Counted from the first letter of the stretch, positions 37,935 to 46,966 are shown. The stretch: 64,000 nucleotides of DNA from Ornatilinea sp. (GCA_018433975.1 JAHDQE010000001.1:1-64000); one strand, 5' to 3'. Translations and numbers: made by a program. The notes: a model not told the origin generated them from the sequence alone.

Positions 37935-39659
37935 TTAAAATCCCAATTGACCTTTGGTTATTTTATTTGTGATCATATTCAAAGTAACCACAATCACCAC
38001 CACTAAAAAGGCCAGAGCGGCGGTTAAGCCAATTTTTCCTTCTTGATGCAATCCATAAACCACGGTTCCAAGGGTTTCGTTTCCAACCGAGAACAACAAA
38101 ATAGACAGAGTCAACTCGGTAAGAGCGGGCATAAATGCCAGAAACCAACCTGCAAACACATTGGATTTAATAAGCGGAATCACAATATCTTTGTAAGACG
38201 TCACAAAATCAGCCCCTGAAATTCGCGCTGCGTCCTCAAGGGATTCGTGAACCTGCTCAAATGCCGCGCTGATGGATCTCACGCCAAACGTCAAGAAGCG
38301 TGCAATATACGCTACTGCCAGAATCCAGATCGTGTTGTAAATCGTGACATTCAAGATCGGTAATGGTTTTAAGAAAGCCAGAATCATCGCCAATGCCACC
38401 ACCACGCCCGGAACCGCATAAGGCAATAACACCAGCGATTCAAGGACCTGTCCCCCCTTGATTTTCATTTTGACGGTCAAATAAGAAATCACCAGAGAAA
38501 TGAAAACAATCACTGTTGCAGAACCGCCGGCCAGAAGTATGCTGTTTTTTATCGCCCTGCTCACTTTAGGAACTTCAAAGATCAGCCGTTCATAATGAGC
38601 AAAAGAGAGGTTTTCTAAAGTAAAAGGCAGTCCCACAGCTTTGATCAGGGAAGTAGCGAAAATCGCAAGGACCGGCAAAATGACGGTACACAACACAATG
38701 ATGAAAAGAAAAACAACCGCAATGTATTTTTTCCAGCCCAATTGCACCAATTGAGGCTGAGAACTTTTCCCTGAAATGATTGCATAGCTCTTTCCGCGTT
38801 GCAGTAATCGTTGCACTTGCATGGTCAGTATCGCCAGCACTACCAGTAACATGGAAAGCGCAGCAGCAAGTTGGAGGTTGTTGGCTTTGTCAAAATTTAA
38901 AATATTCAAGTAAATCTGGGTTGTCATGACATAATAACGTTTTGGAAAGCCAATCACAGCGGGTATACCAAAATTTGCCATCATGGACATAAAGATCAAC
39001 AACGCGCTTCCCCCAATACTGGGTAACATCAAGGGCGCGGTGATATCCCGCAAAGTCCTCAAAGTACCCGCGCCTGAGATCTGAGCAGCTTCTTCCAAAG
39101 ATGGATTCATTTGTTTCAGTGGTCCCAGAGTAACCATATATGCGATGGGATAGCTGTATAGCATCATCACAAAAATGATTCCCCAATGACCATATATGAT
39201 CCATAACGGCTGGTGTGATTGGGTCAGGGTCATCCAGAATTTATTAAGAAAACCCACGGGACCTAACAAATATACCCAGGCGATGCCCCCAATGAACGGC
39301 GGGATTAAATACGGGATAATCAAGGCAATTTGCCAGAAACGTTTAAAAGGAATATCTGTTCTCGCCAACAACCACGAGATCAAAACTCCCAGAAATGTCG
39401 CACCGATCGCGCCCAAAAAGGCAACCGAAAATGTATTTTTGAAAAGAATGAATGTCCTGCTCTCTGAGAAGAGATCAATATAATTCTGGAAACTGAGATG
39501 ACCATCCGTGGTGAAGCTATTTTTCACCAATGTAATCGAAGGGTACACAACTGCCAGAACGATGACAAAGAATATAATTGCCCCGGTAACATAAATTGTC
39601 CACCGAAAGATCGTTTCTGTATTATCCCGGAACTTTGAGGTGACCGTTTCTTCCACCAA
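37935..39659 (-). CDS. Double-length ABC importer permease (FbpB/AfuB type)
   Basis: The 574-residue protein is a fused dimer of two six-helix permease halves, each with an EAA motif: LEEAAQISGAGTLRTL around residue 192 and LEDAARISGADFVTSY around 479. This layout is characteristic of FbpB/AfuB/PhnU-type importers. It lies between the ATPase and the binding-protein gene, 20 nt and 119 nt away. Confidence 0.93.
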   Translation of the reverse strand: MVEETVTSKFRDNTETIFRWTIYVTGAIIFFVIVLAVVYPSITLVKNSFTTDGHLSFQNYIDLFSESRTFILFKNTFSVAFLGAIGATFLGVLISWLLARTDIPFKRFWQIALIIPYLIPPFIGGIAWVYLLGPVGFLNKFWMTLTQSHQPLWIIYGHWGIIFVMMLYSYPIAYMVTLGPLKQMNPSLEEAAQISGAGTLRTLRDITAPLMLPSIGGSALLIFMSMMANFGIPAVIGFPKRYYVMTTQIYLNILNFDKANNLQLAAALSMLLVVLAILTMQVQRLLQRGKSYAIISGKSSQPQLVQLGWKKYIAVVFLFIIVLCTVILPVLAIFATSLIKAVGLPFTLENLSFAHYERLIFEVPKVSRAIKNSILLAGGSATVIVFISLVISYLTVKMKIKGGQVLESLVLLPYAVPGVVVALAMILAFLKPLPILNVTIYNTIWILAVAYIARFLTFGVRSISAAFEQVHESLEDAARISGADFVTSYKDIVIPLIKSNVFAGWFLAFMPALTELTLSILLFSVGNETLGTVVYGLHQEGKIGLTAALAFLVVVIVVTLNMITNKITKGQLGF

Positions 39660-39730
39660 GCGCTCCTTTCAACCAACATATTCAACCCAGAATCCGCCAA
39701 ACATGTTTTGAATTAGTTTATTTTAATAAA

Positions 39731-39764
39731 GGTTGGTGGTGGGGAATTTAAGATTCCCCACCAA
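39731..39764 (-). repeat. Intercistronic hairpin after the FbpA/AfuA-like gene
   Basis: A 10-bp perfect stem GGTGGGGAAT/ATTCCCCACC with a 5-nt loop lies between the binding-protein stop and the permease start. A partial T-rich tract follows on the minus strand, so it may attenuate permease transcription. Confidence 0.75.
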
Positions 39765-39778
39765 TTTATTAATGTCGC

Positions 39779-40918
39779 TTATGCTTCAGGTGGAAGTCCA
39801 AACAATTCTTCGTATTTATTGCGAAGTTCTTCCCGATTTTCAGCGATAAAATCAAGCGGTGGAACCAAAATCTTCAAACCACCTTCCGGATAAGGTACAA
39901 GACCCTCTGGTTCTGGCGCATCTGGAAGCACACTCAGGTAATTCTGTTTGACAAAGAGTGCCTGTCCTCGTGCAGAATACAGATAATCCAGAAATGCCTC
40001 GCAAGCGGCCGGGTTATCCGTATTTTTGTAAATTGCTACAGGAGTAGGAATAACAACAGAGCCTTCTTCCGGCCAGATCATCTCAACGGGTGATCCGTTA
40101 TTCTTCAGGTCGCGGGCCATGAAGTCAATCAATTGCCCCATCACAAACTCGCCGGATGCAATGGAGGTACCGATGCCACCGTTTCCACGGCCCACAACGA
40201 CACCATTCTCATTCAATTTTTCATAGAAATCCCAGCCCATGTCAGGCTCATTCACCAATGTTCCCAGATTGGTGAAAGCACCGCCAGAGTACAGTGCGCT
40301 GGCCATTCCGATACGCCCATTATATTCCGGATTCAGAAGATCTTTCCAACCCGTTGGAGGGGTGTCTACCAATGTCGTATTATAGGCAACAATATTGAAG
40401 ATGAAGCGAACCTCATGAGCTTTATTTCCGAAATAGTGATAAGTATCCTCAACTACTTCAGCGCCAACAGGAGAATATTCCATCAGCATATCTTCTTCAG
40501 ACAGCATACGGAAGAAGTCAAGGTCCGCAAACCACATCAAATCGGCCTGGATTTCTCCGCCTTCCATCTCGGCCTGAAGCTTTCCGGTTACTTCACCGGT
40601 GCCGGTGCGGAAAATATCGACCTGCACATCAGGATAGACCTCATTGAAGTCAGCAACCATTTCATTAACCTGGTCTTCCGATTCGGATGTATACAGGGTA
40701 ATTGTGCCGGACGGAGCGACTGCCTCTTCTGCTGCGGGTTCTTCTGCAACAGCTTCTTCGGCTGCCGGTTCTTCTGCAACGGGTTCTTCTGCAACAGGCT
40801 CTTCTGCAGCGGGTTCTTCCACTGCCGGGGCTTCTGGTGTAGCCTGAGGAGCACATGCTGAGAGCACAAGTGTAAGAACAAGCAACATTGGGATCACAAA
40901 GCGTAACATTTTCTTCAT
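39779..40918 (-). CDS. FbpA/AfuA-type ABC solute-binding lipoprotein
   Basis: The 379-residue protein has a signal peptide with lipobox LSAC (C22), an EEPAAEEPVA-type linker (~34-66) and a type 2 periplasmic-binding fold: ITLYTSESEDQVNEMV, VDIFRTGTGEVTGKLQAE, GWKDLLNPEYNGRIGM, PTPVAIYKNTDNP and RGQALFVKQNY. FbpA-type iron binders carry a pair of adjacent tyrosines; no Tyr-Tyr pair exists in the mature protein. Together with phosphometabolic neighbours this favours an organic ligand such as a sugar phosphate (AfuA) or aminoethylphosphonate (PhnS). Confidence 0.9.
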   Translation of the reverse strand: MKKMLRFVIPMLLVLTLVLSACAPQATPEAPAVEEPAAEEPVAEEPVAEEPAAEEAVAEEPAAEEAVAPSGTITLYTSESEDQVNEMVADFNEVYPDVQVDIFRTGTGEVTGKLQAEMEGGEIQADLMWFADLDFFRMLSEEDMLMEYSPVGAEVVEDTYHYFGNKAHEVRFIFNIVAYNTTLVDTPPTGWKDLLNPEYNGRIGMASALYSGGAFTNLGTLVNEPDMGWDFYEKLNENGVVVGRGNGGIGTSIASGEFVMGQLIDFMARDLKNNGSPVEMIWPEEGSVVIPTPVAIYKNTDNPAACEAFLDYLYSARGQALFVKQNYLSVLPDAPEPEGLVPYPEGGLKILVPPLDFIAENREELRNKYEELFGLPPEA

Positions 40919-41193
40919 TTTTTATTCTCTCCTTTTTTTAAAATCTGTTTAGAAAAATTGTTTTTGCCAGGAACTCGCTTTTAACGATCACCTCCTTAAA
41001 ATAGATTTTTCCTCTGCATAGAGAGATTAATTACCATGACTTTTCCCTACCCATTTGCTCATAATTCATCACCAATTGCACAGCGGGCCACGGAGAAATA
41101 AACACTGGGTACAAACCTATCATCTCATTGTTAAGAAGACTGAGCATGAACGTTAACGATGAGTAAAGCTTATATTTCCTCAACCTTTATGAA

Positions 41194-41982
41194 TCAAACC
41201 GTGCCCGACAATAATCGATCCATTTCCTGTTTATTATGAGATGCCAGCCAGGTATCCCGTTGATATTCCATACCTTCAATCGCAATATCCACTTTAATTT
41301 CATCCAAAATGTATTTCACAAGAGGCCGGAAATCACGGACGCCGGTTCCCAGGGCAATATGTCGTTTTTCCGGCGTCAGGTCGCTGATATGGATATGCCT
41401 GACTCCCTCAACCTGTTTCAGAAATTCCAGAGGGTCTAAATTCAATGGCACATGTGCCGCATCAAATGTGATTCCCAGGTTAGGCATGGAGACTTCTTTT
41501 AAAATACGTGTACTGTCTTCGGGGTTGATGAAGAATTCTTTGGAAATATGCTCCATGATTTCTAAGGCAAGTTCAATGTCCCGTGAGAGCCCAAACTCGC
41601 ACAATCTTTGGACACCACTGGCCAGTAATTTCCAATACGCTTCCGGGTTATCCCCCGGAATGGTAATCCGACCGGGATGGAAAACCACCGGATTTGCCTC
41701 AAGAATTTCGGCAAGGACAATACTTTCTTCCAACATTTCCAGAGAAGCTTCCCGGACTCTTTCCAATTTTGAAGTAAAGTTCAGATCCCAGCTCAAAGCA
41801 TGAACAGAAAGGGAAAGACCCAGCTCTCTGGCTAATTTTCGTAATTTCCGCGGGTCCTCGTCTGATTTAAGCAATTGAAAATGCCAGACTTCAACACCCT
41901 GATACCCAATTTCATGGGCAATTTGAAATACCTCTTCCATTGGATATGCGAATAACAATGGCGAAGAAAGACTGATCTTCAT
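41194..41982 (-). CDS. Xylose-isomerase-like TIM-barrel sugar epimerase/isomerase
   Basis: The 262-residue AP-endonuclease-2-like TIM barrel has the family outline: ISLSSPLLFAYP start, IGYQGVEVWHF, VFHPGRITIPG, LALEIMEHIS (metal Glu), LGITFDAAHVP, RHIHISDL and DIAIEGMEY. Members isomerise or epimerise sugars and sugar phosphates with a divalent metal. It shares one base with the upstream PHP gene (TGATG), so the two are coupled. Substrate unknown. Confidence 0.88.
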   Translation of the reverse strand: MKISLSSPLLFAYPMEEVFQIAHEIGYQGVEVWHFQLLKSDEDPRKLRKLARELGLSLSVHALSWDLNFTSKLERVREASLEMLEESIVLAEILEANPVVFHPGRITIPGDNPEAYWKLLASGVQRLCEFGLSRDIELALEIMEHISKEFFINPEDSTRILKEVSMPNLGITFDAAHVPLNLDPLEFLKQVEGVRHIHISDLTPEKRHIALGTGVRDFRPLVKYILDEIKVDIAIEGMEYQRDTWLASHNKQEMDRLLSGTV

Positions 41983-42833
41983 CAGGCGCTCCGATAATTT
42001 TCATAAGTCTGTTTTAAAGTCTTGCGGAATGTTTCCAATACTGAAACAGGTGCAGACATGCTTCCAATCGGAAATGATTTTTTGCGTTTCGGCCCATGCG
42101 AGTCACTGCCGCAGGATACAATTACATTGTATTTCTCTGCCAGGCCAATATATTTCCGTATCTCCACTTCGGAATGCATTGGATAATACGCTTCCAATCC
42201 CTTCGCGCCTGCCTGCAGCAATTTTTCAACCACAGCATCGTTTTCAACCAACCCCGGATGCGCTACAATCGGAAGACCTCCCGCCCGGCTGATATATTCA
42301 ATTGCCTCTTCTGGCGTGATTTTGTCGTGTGGAACATGGGCTGGTTTTCCCAAACCCAGATATTTCTCAAATGCTTCTTTCTGATTCGAAACATATCCCT
42401 TTTCAACCATCGCTTCAATAACATGCGGTCTGCAAACCGCTCCGTGTGCAATCTCCCGAACACGATCATAAGAGACTTTTACGCCAACGCTCTCCAGCTT
42501 TTCTACAATTTTCTTAGCCCGAACAATACGGCCTTCCTGCCTCTTTTTCAACATTTCCAGGAACTTTGGATCCGTGGGTTCCCAGAAGTAACCCAGAATG
42601 TCAATTTCAGCATCATAAGCATCTGTATTCAATTCCACACCCGTGAACAGTTCCAGCCCTCGCTCTTTGGCATAAGGACTTGCCTCTAACGCCCCATCAA
42701 CCGTATCGTGATCCGTAATGGCAATCGAAACCGCACCCGCAGCAATTGCCACATCGACAATTTCACGCGGGGAATAGGTTCCATCTGAAGCTGTGGAATG
42801 CATGTGGAAATCAAAAACCACTCTATCGTTCAT
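41982..42833 (-). CDS. PHP-domain phosphoesterase
   Basis: The 283-residue protein has the PHP metal motifs: DFHMHSTASDGTYSP (His-x-His) near residues 8-22, IAITDHDTVDGA, FTGVELN, HPHVIEAMV-like text, PIVAHPG and GSDSHGPKR. It belongs to the YciV/TrpH-like branch, which includes 3'-5' phosphoesterases and 5-phosphoribosyl cyclic phosphodiesterases. It fits a step that removes phosphate from, or opens, an imported phospho-compound, matching the neighbouring AfuABC-like importer. The family is certain; substrate is inferred. Confidence 0.9.
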   Translation of the reverse strand: MNDRVVFDFHMHSTASDGTYSPREIVDVAIAAGAVSIAITDHDTVDGALEASPYAKERGLELFTGVELNTDAYDAEIDILGYFWEPTDPKFLEMLKKRQEGRIVRAKKIVEKLESVGVKVSYDRVREIAHGAVCRPHVIEAMVEKGYVSNQKEAFEKYLGLGKPAHVPHDKITPEEAIEYISRAGGLPIVAHPGLVENDAVVEKLLQAGAKGLEAYYPMHSEVEIRKYIGLAEKYNVIVSCGSDSHGPKRKKSFPIGSMSAPVSVLETFRKTLKQTYENYRSA

Positions 42834-42898
42834 TCTTACTCTCCCGTAAATTTGCTGTTCGGAAAAATAATTTTTCCGGGAAGCATAAAAATAATAAA

Positions 42899-42924
42899 AG
42901 AGCGCCTTTTAAAAAGTCGCTCCA
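42899..42924 (-). terminator. Terminator of the small transcription unit
   Basis: GAGCG...AAAAGG-type stem (GAGCG with CGCTC, inner CTTTT with AAAAG) is followed on the minus strand by TTTTATTATTTTT. It starts 5 nt after the stop of the 63-codon frame. Confidence 0.8.
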
Positions 42925-42929
42925 TTTAA

Positions 42930-43121
42930 TCACAGGTCATCCAATGCTACTTCTGCGCGTTTCACCAGATTACAATAGGAACACCTGCCGGTTATTCCGA
43001 ATAACTGGTCAGAATCGCTCGACACACCCTTACCGTTCATTATTCGAACGTACAAAAGCCTATCATCAATACGAATCCGGTTTACCGATAACATCGTATA
43101 AAGACCTTTATCAATTCCCAT
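42930..43121 (-). CDS. Possible small protein of 63 residues, unknown
   Basis: A minus-strand frame of 63 codons ends 5 nt before a good terminator and lies behind its own near-consensus promoter. The product has a CSYC motif near residues 47-50 and an acidic C-terminus (EVALDDL); no family is recognised. The ribosome-binding site is weak (GAGATG about 14 nt upstream). It may instead be part of a non-coding transcript of roughly 370 nt. The independent promoter and terminator are the main evidence. Confidence 0.45.
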   Translation of the reverse strand: MGIDKGLYTMLSVNRIRIDDRLLYVRIMNGKGVSSDSDQLFGITGRCSYCNLVKRAEVALDDL

Positions 43122-43259
43122 GACAATAATTTACATCTCAGCAAATTAATTGATCTTCCTCAAAAACTTCAGGAAACAACCAACAATTTTGTCTTTTTTA
43201 CACACTAAAACACAATAAAATTTTTTATCACACAATATTAAGTTTTTTAAAGACTTCTC

Positions 43260-43288
43260 ATTTTATAGTCCGAAAATCAGACTGTCAA
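43260..43288 (-). promoter_or_regulatory. Promoter with palindromic spacer for the small transcription unit
   Basis: Consensus TTGACA (43283-43288), 17-bp spacer and TAAAAT (43260-43265) on the minus strand. The spacer contains the imperfect palindrome GTCTGATTTTCGGAC, a candidate operator. Confidence 0.7.
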
Positions 43289-43351
43289 GGCAATTTTGTG
43301 AGCGTTTTTGGCCCTGTCTGCGCAAATTATCAGTTCTTCAAAGACTTCAAA

Positions 43352-44335
43352 TTAAAAAAACCGCGAAATAATCCAGAAAACAAAACCTGAAACCAATGCC
43401 GTGGATGGAATGGTCAATAACCACGCTATCGCAATACTCCCGGCGACTCCCCAGCGCACCTTGTTCACGCGCTCCGCAGAACCCACCCCAAGAATGGTCG
43501 AGCTGACCACATGAGTTGTACTGACAGGCCCTCCCAGCAGGGCCGCACCCAGGATCACAGCGGCAGAAGATAGCTGTGTGCAAAAGCCATTCACCGGCCG
43601 GATTTTATAAAACTTCCCGCCCAGGGTGCGGATCACACGCCACCCACCGAAGGCCGTACCCAGTGCGATTGACCCCGCGCTGGAAGCAATTACCCAGATA
43701 GGTACTTTAAAACTCGTTAAGATACCCGAAGAGACCAGCCCCAGTGTTATGATACCCATCGTTTTTTGGGCATCATTAGCGCCATAACTCAATGCAAGGG
43801 TGATACCGGTGAGAATTTGGATTTTTTTGAAAAACCAGTTGATTTTCATGGAAGCGTTTCGAGCCAGAAAGTAAACCAGCTTTGTTGTCAGATACCCAAC
43901 CGTCAATCCAAGGACAGGTGAAACAAAAAGGACGATCAAAATCTTCAGTAGGCCATCCATAAGGATATACTGCGGGCCAAGCCCGAAGATGACCGCACCG
44001 AGAATTCCACCAACCAATCCGTGAGATGAACTGGATGGAATTCCAAACAGAGTAGCAAAAAGACTCCAGACAATCGCACTGATCAAAGCAGAAAAAACGA
44101 TCGGCATCGTGACCAGCTCCGGCAGCACAAGGCCTCTCCCAATCGTATTTGCTACCGCTACCCCAAAGAGGAACGGTCCCACGAACTCCGCCATAGCCGT
44201 CACATAGAGTGCAATCCGCGGATTCATAGCACGCGACGCAATGATCGTTGCGACAATATTCGCAGAGTCATTCAACCCATTCAGAAAGTCAAAAAACAAT
44301 GCCAGGGCAATAAAAATAACCATTAAAGCTGTCAT
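43352..44335 (-). CDS. PiT-family inorganic phosphate transporter
   Basis: The 327-residue membrane protein has both inverted PiT repeats: DFLNGLNDSANIVATII near residues 13-29 and LSYGANDAQKTMGIITLGL around 178-196, with about ten hydrophobic segments. It takes up phosphate (as metal-phosphate or Na+-coupled). Its start is 12 nt downstream of the DUF47 gene, the standard DUF47-pit operon. Three TTAACA-type repeats lie before the operon, suggesting control by phosphate starvation. Confidence 0.95.
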   Translation of the reverse strand: MTALMVIFIALALFFDFLNGLNDSANIVATIIASRAMNPRIALYVTAMAEFVGPFLFGVAVANTIGRGLVLPELVTMPIVFSALISAIVWSLFATLFGIPSSSSHGLVGGILGAVIFGLGPQYILMDGLLKILIVLFVSPVLGLTVGYLTTKLVYFLARNASMKINWFFKKIQILTGITLALSYGANDAQKTMGIITLGLVSSGILTSFKVPIWVIASSAGSIALGTAFGGWRVIRTLGGKFYKIRPVNGFCTQLSSAAVILGAALLGGPVSTTHVVSSTILGVGSAERVNKVRWGVAGSIAIAWLLTIPSTALVSGFVFWIISRFF

Positions 44336-44347
44336 GATTCAAACCGC

Positions 44348-44977
44348 CTAGGTCATCTTCATAACAATATCCGAGATCACATTTGCTGCCTGATCTTCAC
44401 GATCGGCAGCGTTGCTGAGGTGTCGGTAGATCTCGCGAACTTTTAACATTTCGGATACATGTTTCACATCTTTAGGACCACGGAAAAGGTCTGCAATGGC
44501 CTCACGATACACCGCCTCCACCCGATTTTCCAGAGTCTTGGCACGATGAGCATGATCGGCTGCCACACGAAAATGACCATCCCGCAAACGTGTGACTGCG
44601 AGGTCCAGTTCAACCGCTGCCTCATAGAGCAGCGTTGCCATACGTTTCATAAATACCGTGGAATCTACCTTTAATATATCCATCTCATCCACAGTGGTAT
44701 TGGTGTAATCCAGAATATCGTCAATGTCCCGCGACAGGCTGGAAATGTCTTCGCGATCAAAAGGCGTAACAAAGGTCCGCATCAATTCTTCAATTAATAT
44801 TCGGCGAACTTCATCCGCTTCTTTTTCAATTTTTGAAACCTTCTTGGCCACCACAGAATTGCGTTTCTTAAGATAAACCTTGAACTGCTCCAAACCCTGA
44901 ACCGTTAATGAAGTTTGCTGCAAAAGTAATTCAAGGAACTTATCCGGTTTTTTCTTAAATAGATCTTTCAAACCCAT
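44348..44977 (-). CDS. DUF47 (PhoU-like) PiT accessory protein
   Basis: The 209-residue all-helical protein starts with GLKDLFKKKPDKFLELL and has the PhoU-like acidic patches EADEVRRILIEEL and DREDISSLSRDIDDILDY, expected to bind metal. DUF47 proteins are encoded with PiT transporters and are thought to modulate them. This gene is first in the two-gene operon. Confidence 0.93.
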   Translation of the reverse strand: MGLKDLFKKKPDKFLELLLQQTSLTVQGLEQFKVYLKKRNSVVAKKVSKIEKEADEVRRILIEELMRTFVTPFDREDISSLSRDIDDILDYTNTTVDEMDILKVDSTVFMKRMATLLYEAAVELDLAVTRLRDGHFRVAADHAHRAKTLENRVEAVYREAIADLFRGPKDVKHVSEMLKVREIYRHLSNAADREDQAANVISDIVMKMT

Positions 44978-45059
44978 AACTGCTCCTTTTGGTAGAATTC
45001 ATAGCTGGTTCTATAAACCACATCACATTACATCGTGCTTGCCCCCTGTATAGGCAAAG

Positions 45060-45101
45060 ATTATACCACTTGATTAACAAGCATTAACAAATTATTAACA
45101 A
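45060..45101 (-). promoter_or_regulatory. DUF47-pit promoter with three Pho-box-like direct repeats
   Basis: A minus-strand TATAAT (45060-45065) is preceded by three copies of ATTAACAA on the plus strand at 45073, 45083 and 45094, a 10-11 nt period. TTAACA repeats at about one helical turn are the pattern of PhoP/PhoB binding sites and here cover the -35 region of a phosphate-transport operon. Confidence 0.6.
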
Positions 45102-45336
45102 TTTGTAAAAATTTGGCACATATGTGAACGTTTTTTCCAACTATTCGCACCGGTGTTTTCTTTATCCGGTCAGTGTTTTACGCTCATGAATTCACCTTTG
45201 ATCTTCACGAATTTAAAACAAAATCACCTAAAGGCAGTTCAAAAAAGCGGAAAAAGAGTTCGGCTCAATTCTTTTTTCAGCATGAAACAAAAGACTCGCA
45301 TTGGCAGCATGGGGCATGCCTGAGAAAGATTGATGA

Positions 45337-45360
45337 ACAAAAATCCCCCGGTTTGCGGGG
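45337..45360 (-). terminator. Terminator of the diguanylate cyclase gene
   Basis: On the minus strand CCCCG pairs with CGGGG around CAAAC, followed by G and ATTTTTG. It lies about 56 nt after the cyclase stop codon. Confidence 0.75.
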
Positions 45361-45415
45361 AATTTTAGAATGGCAAGATGGTGTTTTGAACCCACGATCA
45401 AGGGTTGAATAATCA

Positions 45416-46966
45416 CTATTTCCCAGACAACATCCCACTCGAGTTGTTTTTGTAAGCCACTTTTTCTGCATACATTTGTTCGTCCGCACGTTTGAGCAGG
45501 AGATGAAGATCTTCATGCTCGGTACTTGTGGCAGTGCCAATAGCCACCTCCACCTTTCGAACATTTTCATTGCGGTTATACATTTCTATATTATCTTGCA
45601 AGCGTTCAAGCAATGCCTGGCAGGCAGATAGATTGACCTCTGGCAATAAGACTCCAAACTCGTCCCCGCCTAAACGCGCAACAATATCTTCGGCTCGAAA
45701 CGAATTTTTGAGTATAGTACCAATAGATTTAATTAATCTGTCACCTGCCGGATGCCCATAGGTATCGTTAATCACTTTTAGATTATTTGCGTCTAATATA
45801 AAAATGCTTACCGGGTACAATCTGCTTGAATTGAGACGATCAATTTCGGCATCAAAAACCGCTCGATTCAACAAGCCCGTCATCATATCATGCGTTCCCA
45901 TAAACCGGACCTGCTCAATTGCCTCTCTTTCTATTTTAATCCGCTGATTGAAGTTCCACATGCCAAAATACGCCAATGGATAAATGATCAATGAACTAAA
46001 TAAAATAACCATTCCCTTTTCTTTACGTATTCTGCCCAGAGTTTCGGGACCTATGCGGGAAATGACAACCCAACCTAATTCATCAAGACCATGCAGGGCT
46101 TCCTCTGGGCTCAAATCTCTCAATACTTGCGGATTATTCAACAAAATTTCATCCGATAAATTTACTCTGGAATATGTCCAAACACCCTGCTCCGTCTTAA
46201 ACGATCCCGAAGGGGATGATTCGATCTTACGCCACTCCTCCGGATAACGAATCCTAAACGTCTCTTCACTTCCAAACATAAAGCCCCATTCATCTTCTTT
46301 AATAGGGCTATACAACCAATATCCTTGTGAATTTACCAGCATGAGATTTTCGTCTACAGAAGAAAACCTGTTTAGCGCAGTAGAGGCTAAATAATTTAAT
46401 ATCAGAAACCCTATCTTTTTCCCTTCCTGGTCTGCAATAGGTGTACAGATGCGGATCATCGGTTTGTAAGGAATCTCAATCTCGGTGTTTTCAATATTAA
46501 GATCCATTGGCGAGACATAGTATTCACCAACGGAAATTTTATTGCACTCAATAAAATAATAACGATCACTTTTATCTTGCAGATCTTTTGAGGGGCGAAT
46601 CACTGCTGGCTTTCCTTTTTGATAGTCAACCCTCACCCTTTCCATACCCTCAAGATCAAGCAACCGAATGTGATCATAAATTGCAATAGATTCTAAAAAT
46701 TTTGAGAAATCCAGGGCTATTTTTTCAGTTTCATGAAAATCTGCGCCAGATAATTGCACACTTTCGATTGTCGAAAGATACCTGGTATCCACTAAACCCT
46801 TCCACAACCAATCAGAGATCACCGAACCTGCCCTGGTGACGTATGCCAAATTGTCCATCTGTAAATCATTAATTTCTCGGTTTTCCATCATGCGGAAAGC
46901 AATATACTGCCCAAGAAGTATAAAGGCTGTTAGAAAAAAGAACAGAAAGAAACTGCGTTTATTCAC
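45416..46966 (-). CDS. Membrane-bound sensor diguanylate cyclase
   Basis: The 516-residue protein has an N-terminal membrane helix (~6-27), a ~270-residue extracytoplasmic region resembling a double-Cache sensor (IYDHIRLLDLEGMERVRV, then YVSPMDLNIENTEIEIP), a second helix (~315-335) and a C-terminal GGDEF domain. The active site is GGDEF at 433-437, preceded by INDTYGHPAGD. An RxxD inhibitory site (RAED, 424-427) is present exactly five residues before it. It makes c-di-GMP in response to an external ligand, with product inhibition expected. Confidence 0.94.
   Translation of the reverse strand: MNKRSFFLFFFLTAFILLGQYIAFRMMENREINDLQMDNLAYVTRAGSVISDWLWKGLVDTRYLSTIESVQLSGADFHETEKIALDFSKFLESIAIYDHIRLLDLEGMERVRVDYQKGKPAVIRPSKDLQDKSDRYYFIECNKISVGEYYVSPMDLNIENTEIEIPYKPMIRICTPIADQEGKKIGFLILNYLASTALNRFSSVDENLMLVNSQGYWLYSPIKEDEWGFMFGSEETFRIRYPEEWRKIESSPSGSFKTEQGVWTYSRVNLSDEILLNNPQVLRDLSPEEALHGLDELGWVVISRIGPETLGRIRKEKGMVILFSSLIIYPLAYFGMWNFNQRIKIEREAIEQVRFMGTHDMMTGLLNRAVFDAEIDRLNSSRLYPVSIFILDANNLKVINDTYGHPAGDRLIKSIGTILKNSFRAEDIVARLGGDEFGVLLPEVNLSACQALLERLQDNIEMYNRNENVRKVEVAIGTATSTEHEDLHLLLKRADEQMYAEKVAYKNNSSGMLSGK

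Larger units (their letters stand above)
42834..43351. other. Intergenic region holding a small self-contained transcription unit
   Basis: The interval contains a near-consensus minus-strand promoter (43260-43288), a ~130-nt AT-rich leader, a 63-codon frame (42930-43121) and a terminator (42899-42924). No other gene is supported. Confidence 0.65.
44978..45415. other. Intergenic region with Pho-box-like repeats, terminator and tRNA-like fragment
   Basis: No gene is supported; a 79-codon plus-strand frame (45173-45412) reads through the terminator and tRNA-like segment and is rejected. The interval holds the DUF47-pit promoter region (45060-45101), the diguanylate cyclase terminator (45337-45360) and a tRNA-3'-like fragment (45371-45417). 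Confidence 0.65.

Noticed and set aside
40986-40997. GATCACCTCCTT, identical to the 16S rRNA 3' end
   Set aside because: On the minus strand it is simply a perfect Shine-Dalgarno sequence without a start codon nearby; no further rRNA similarity is present.
42746-43123. 125-codon plus-strand frame over the PHP gene start
   Set aside because: It overlaps the PHP coding sequence antisense and shows no family features; the minus-strand unit has a promoter and terminator.
45173-45412. 79-codon plus-strand frame as a small protein
   Set aside because: It crosses the terminator and the tRNA-like segment of the opposite strand and has no ribosome-binding site.
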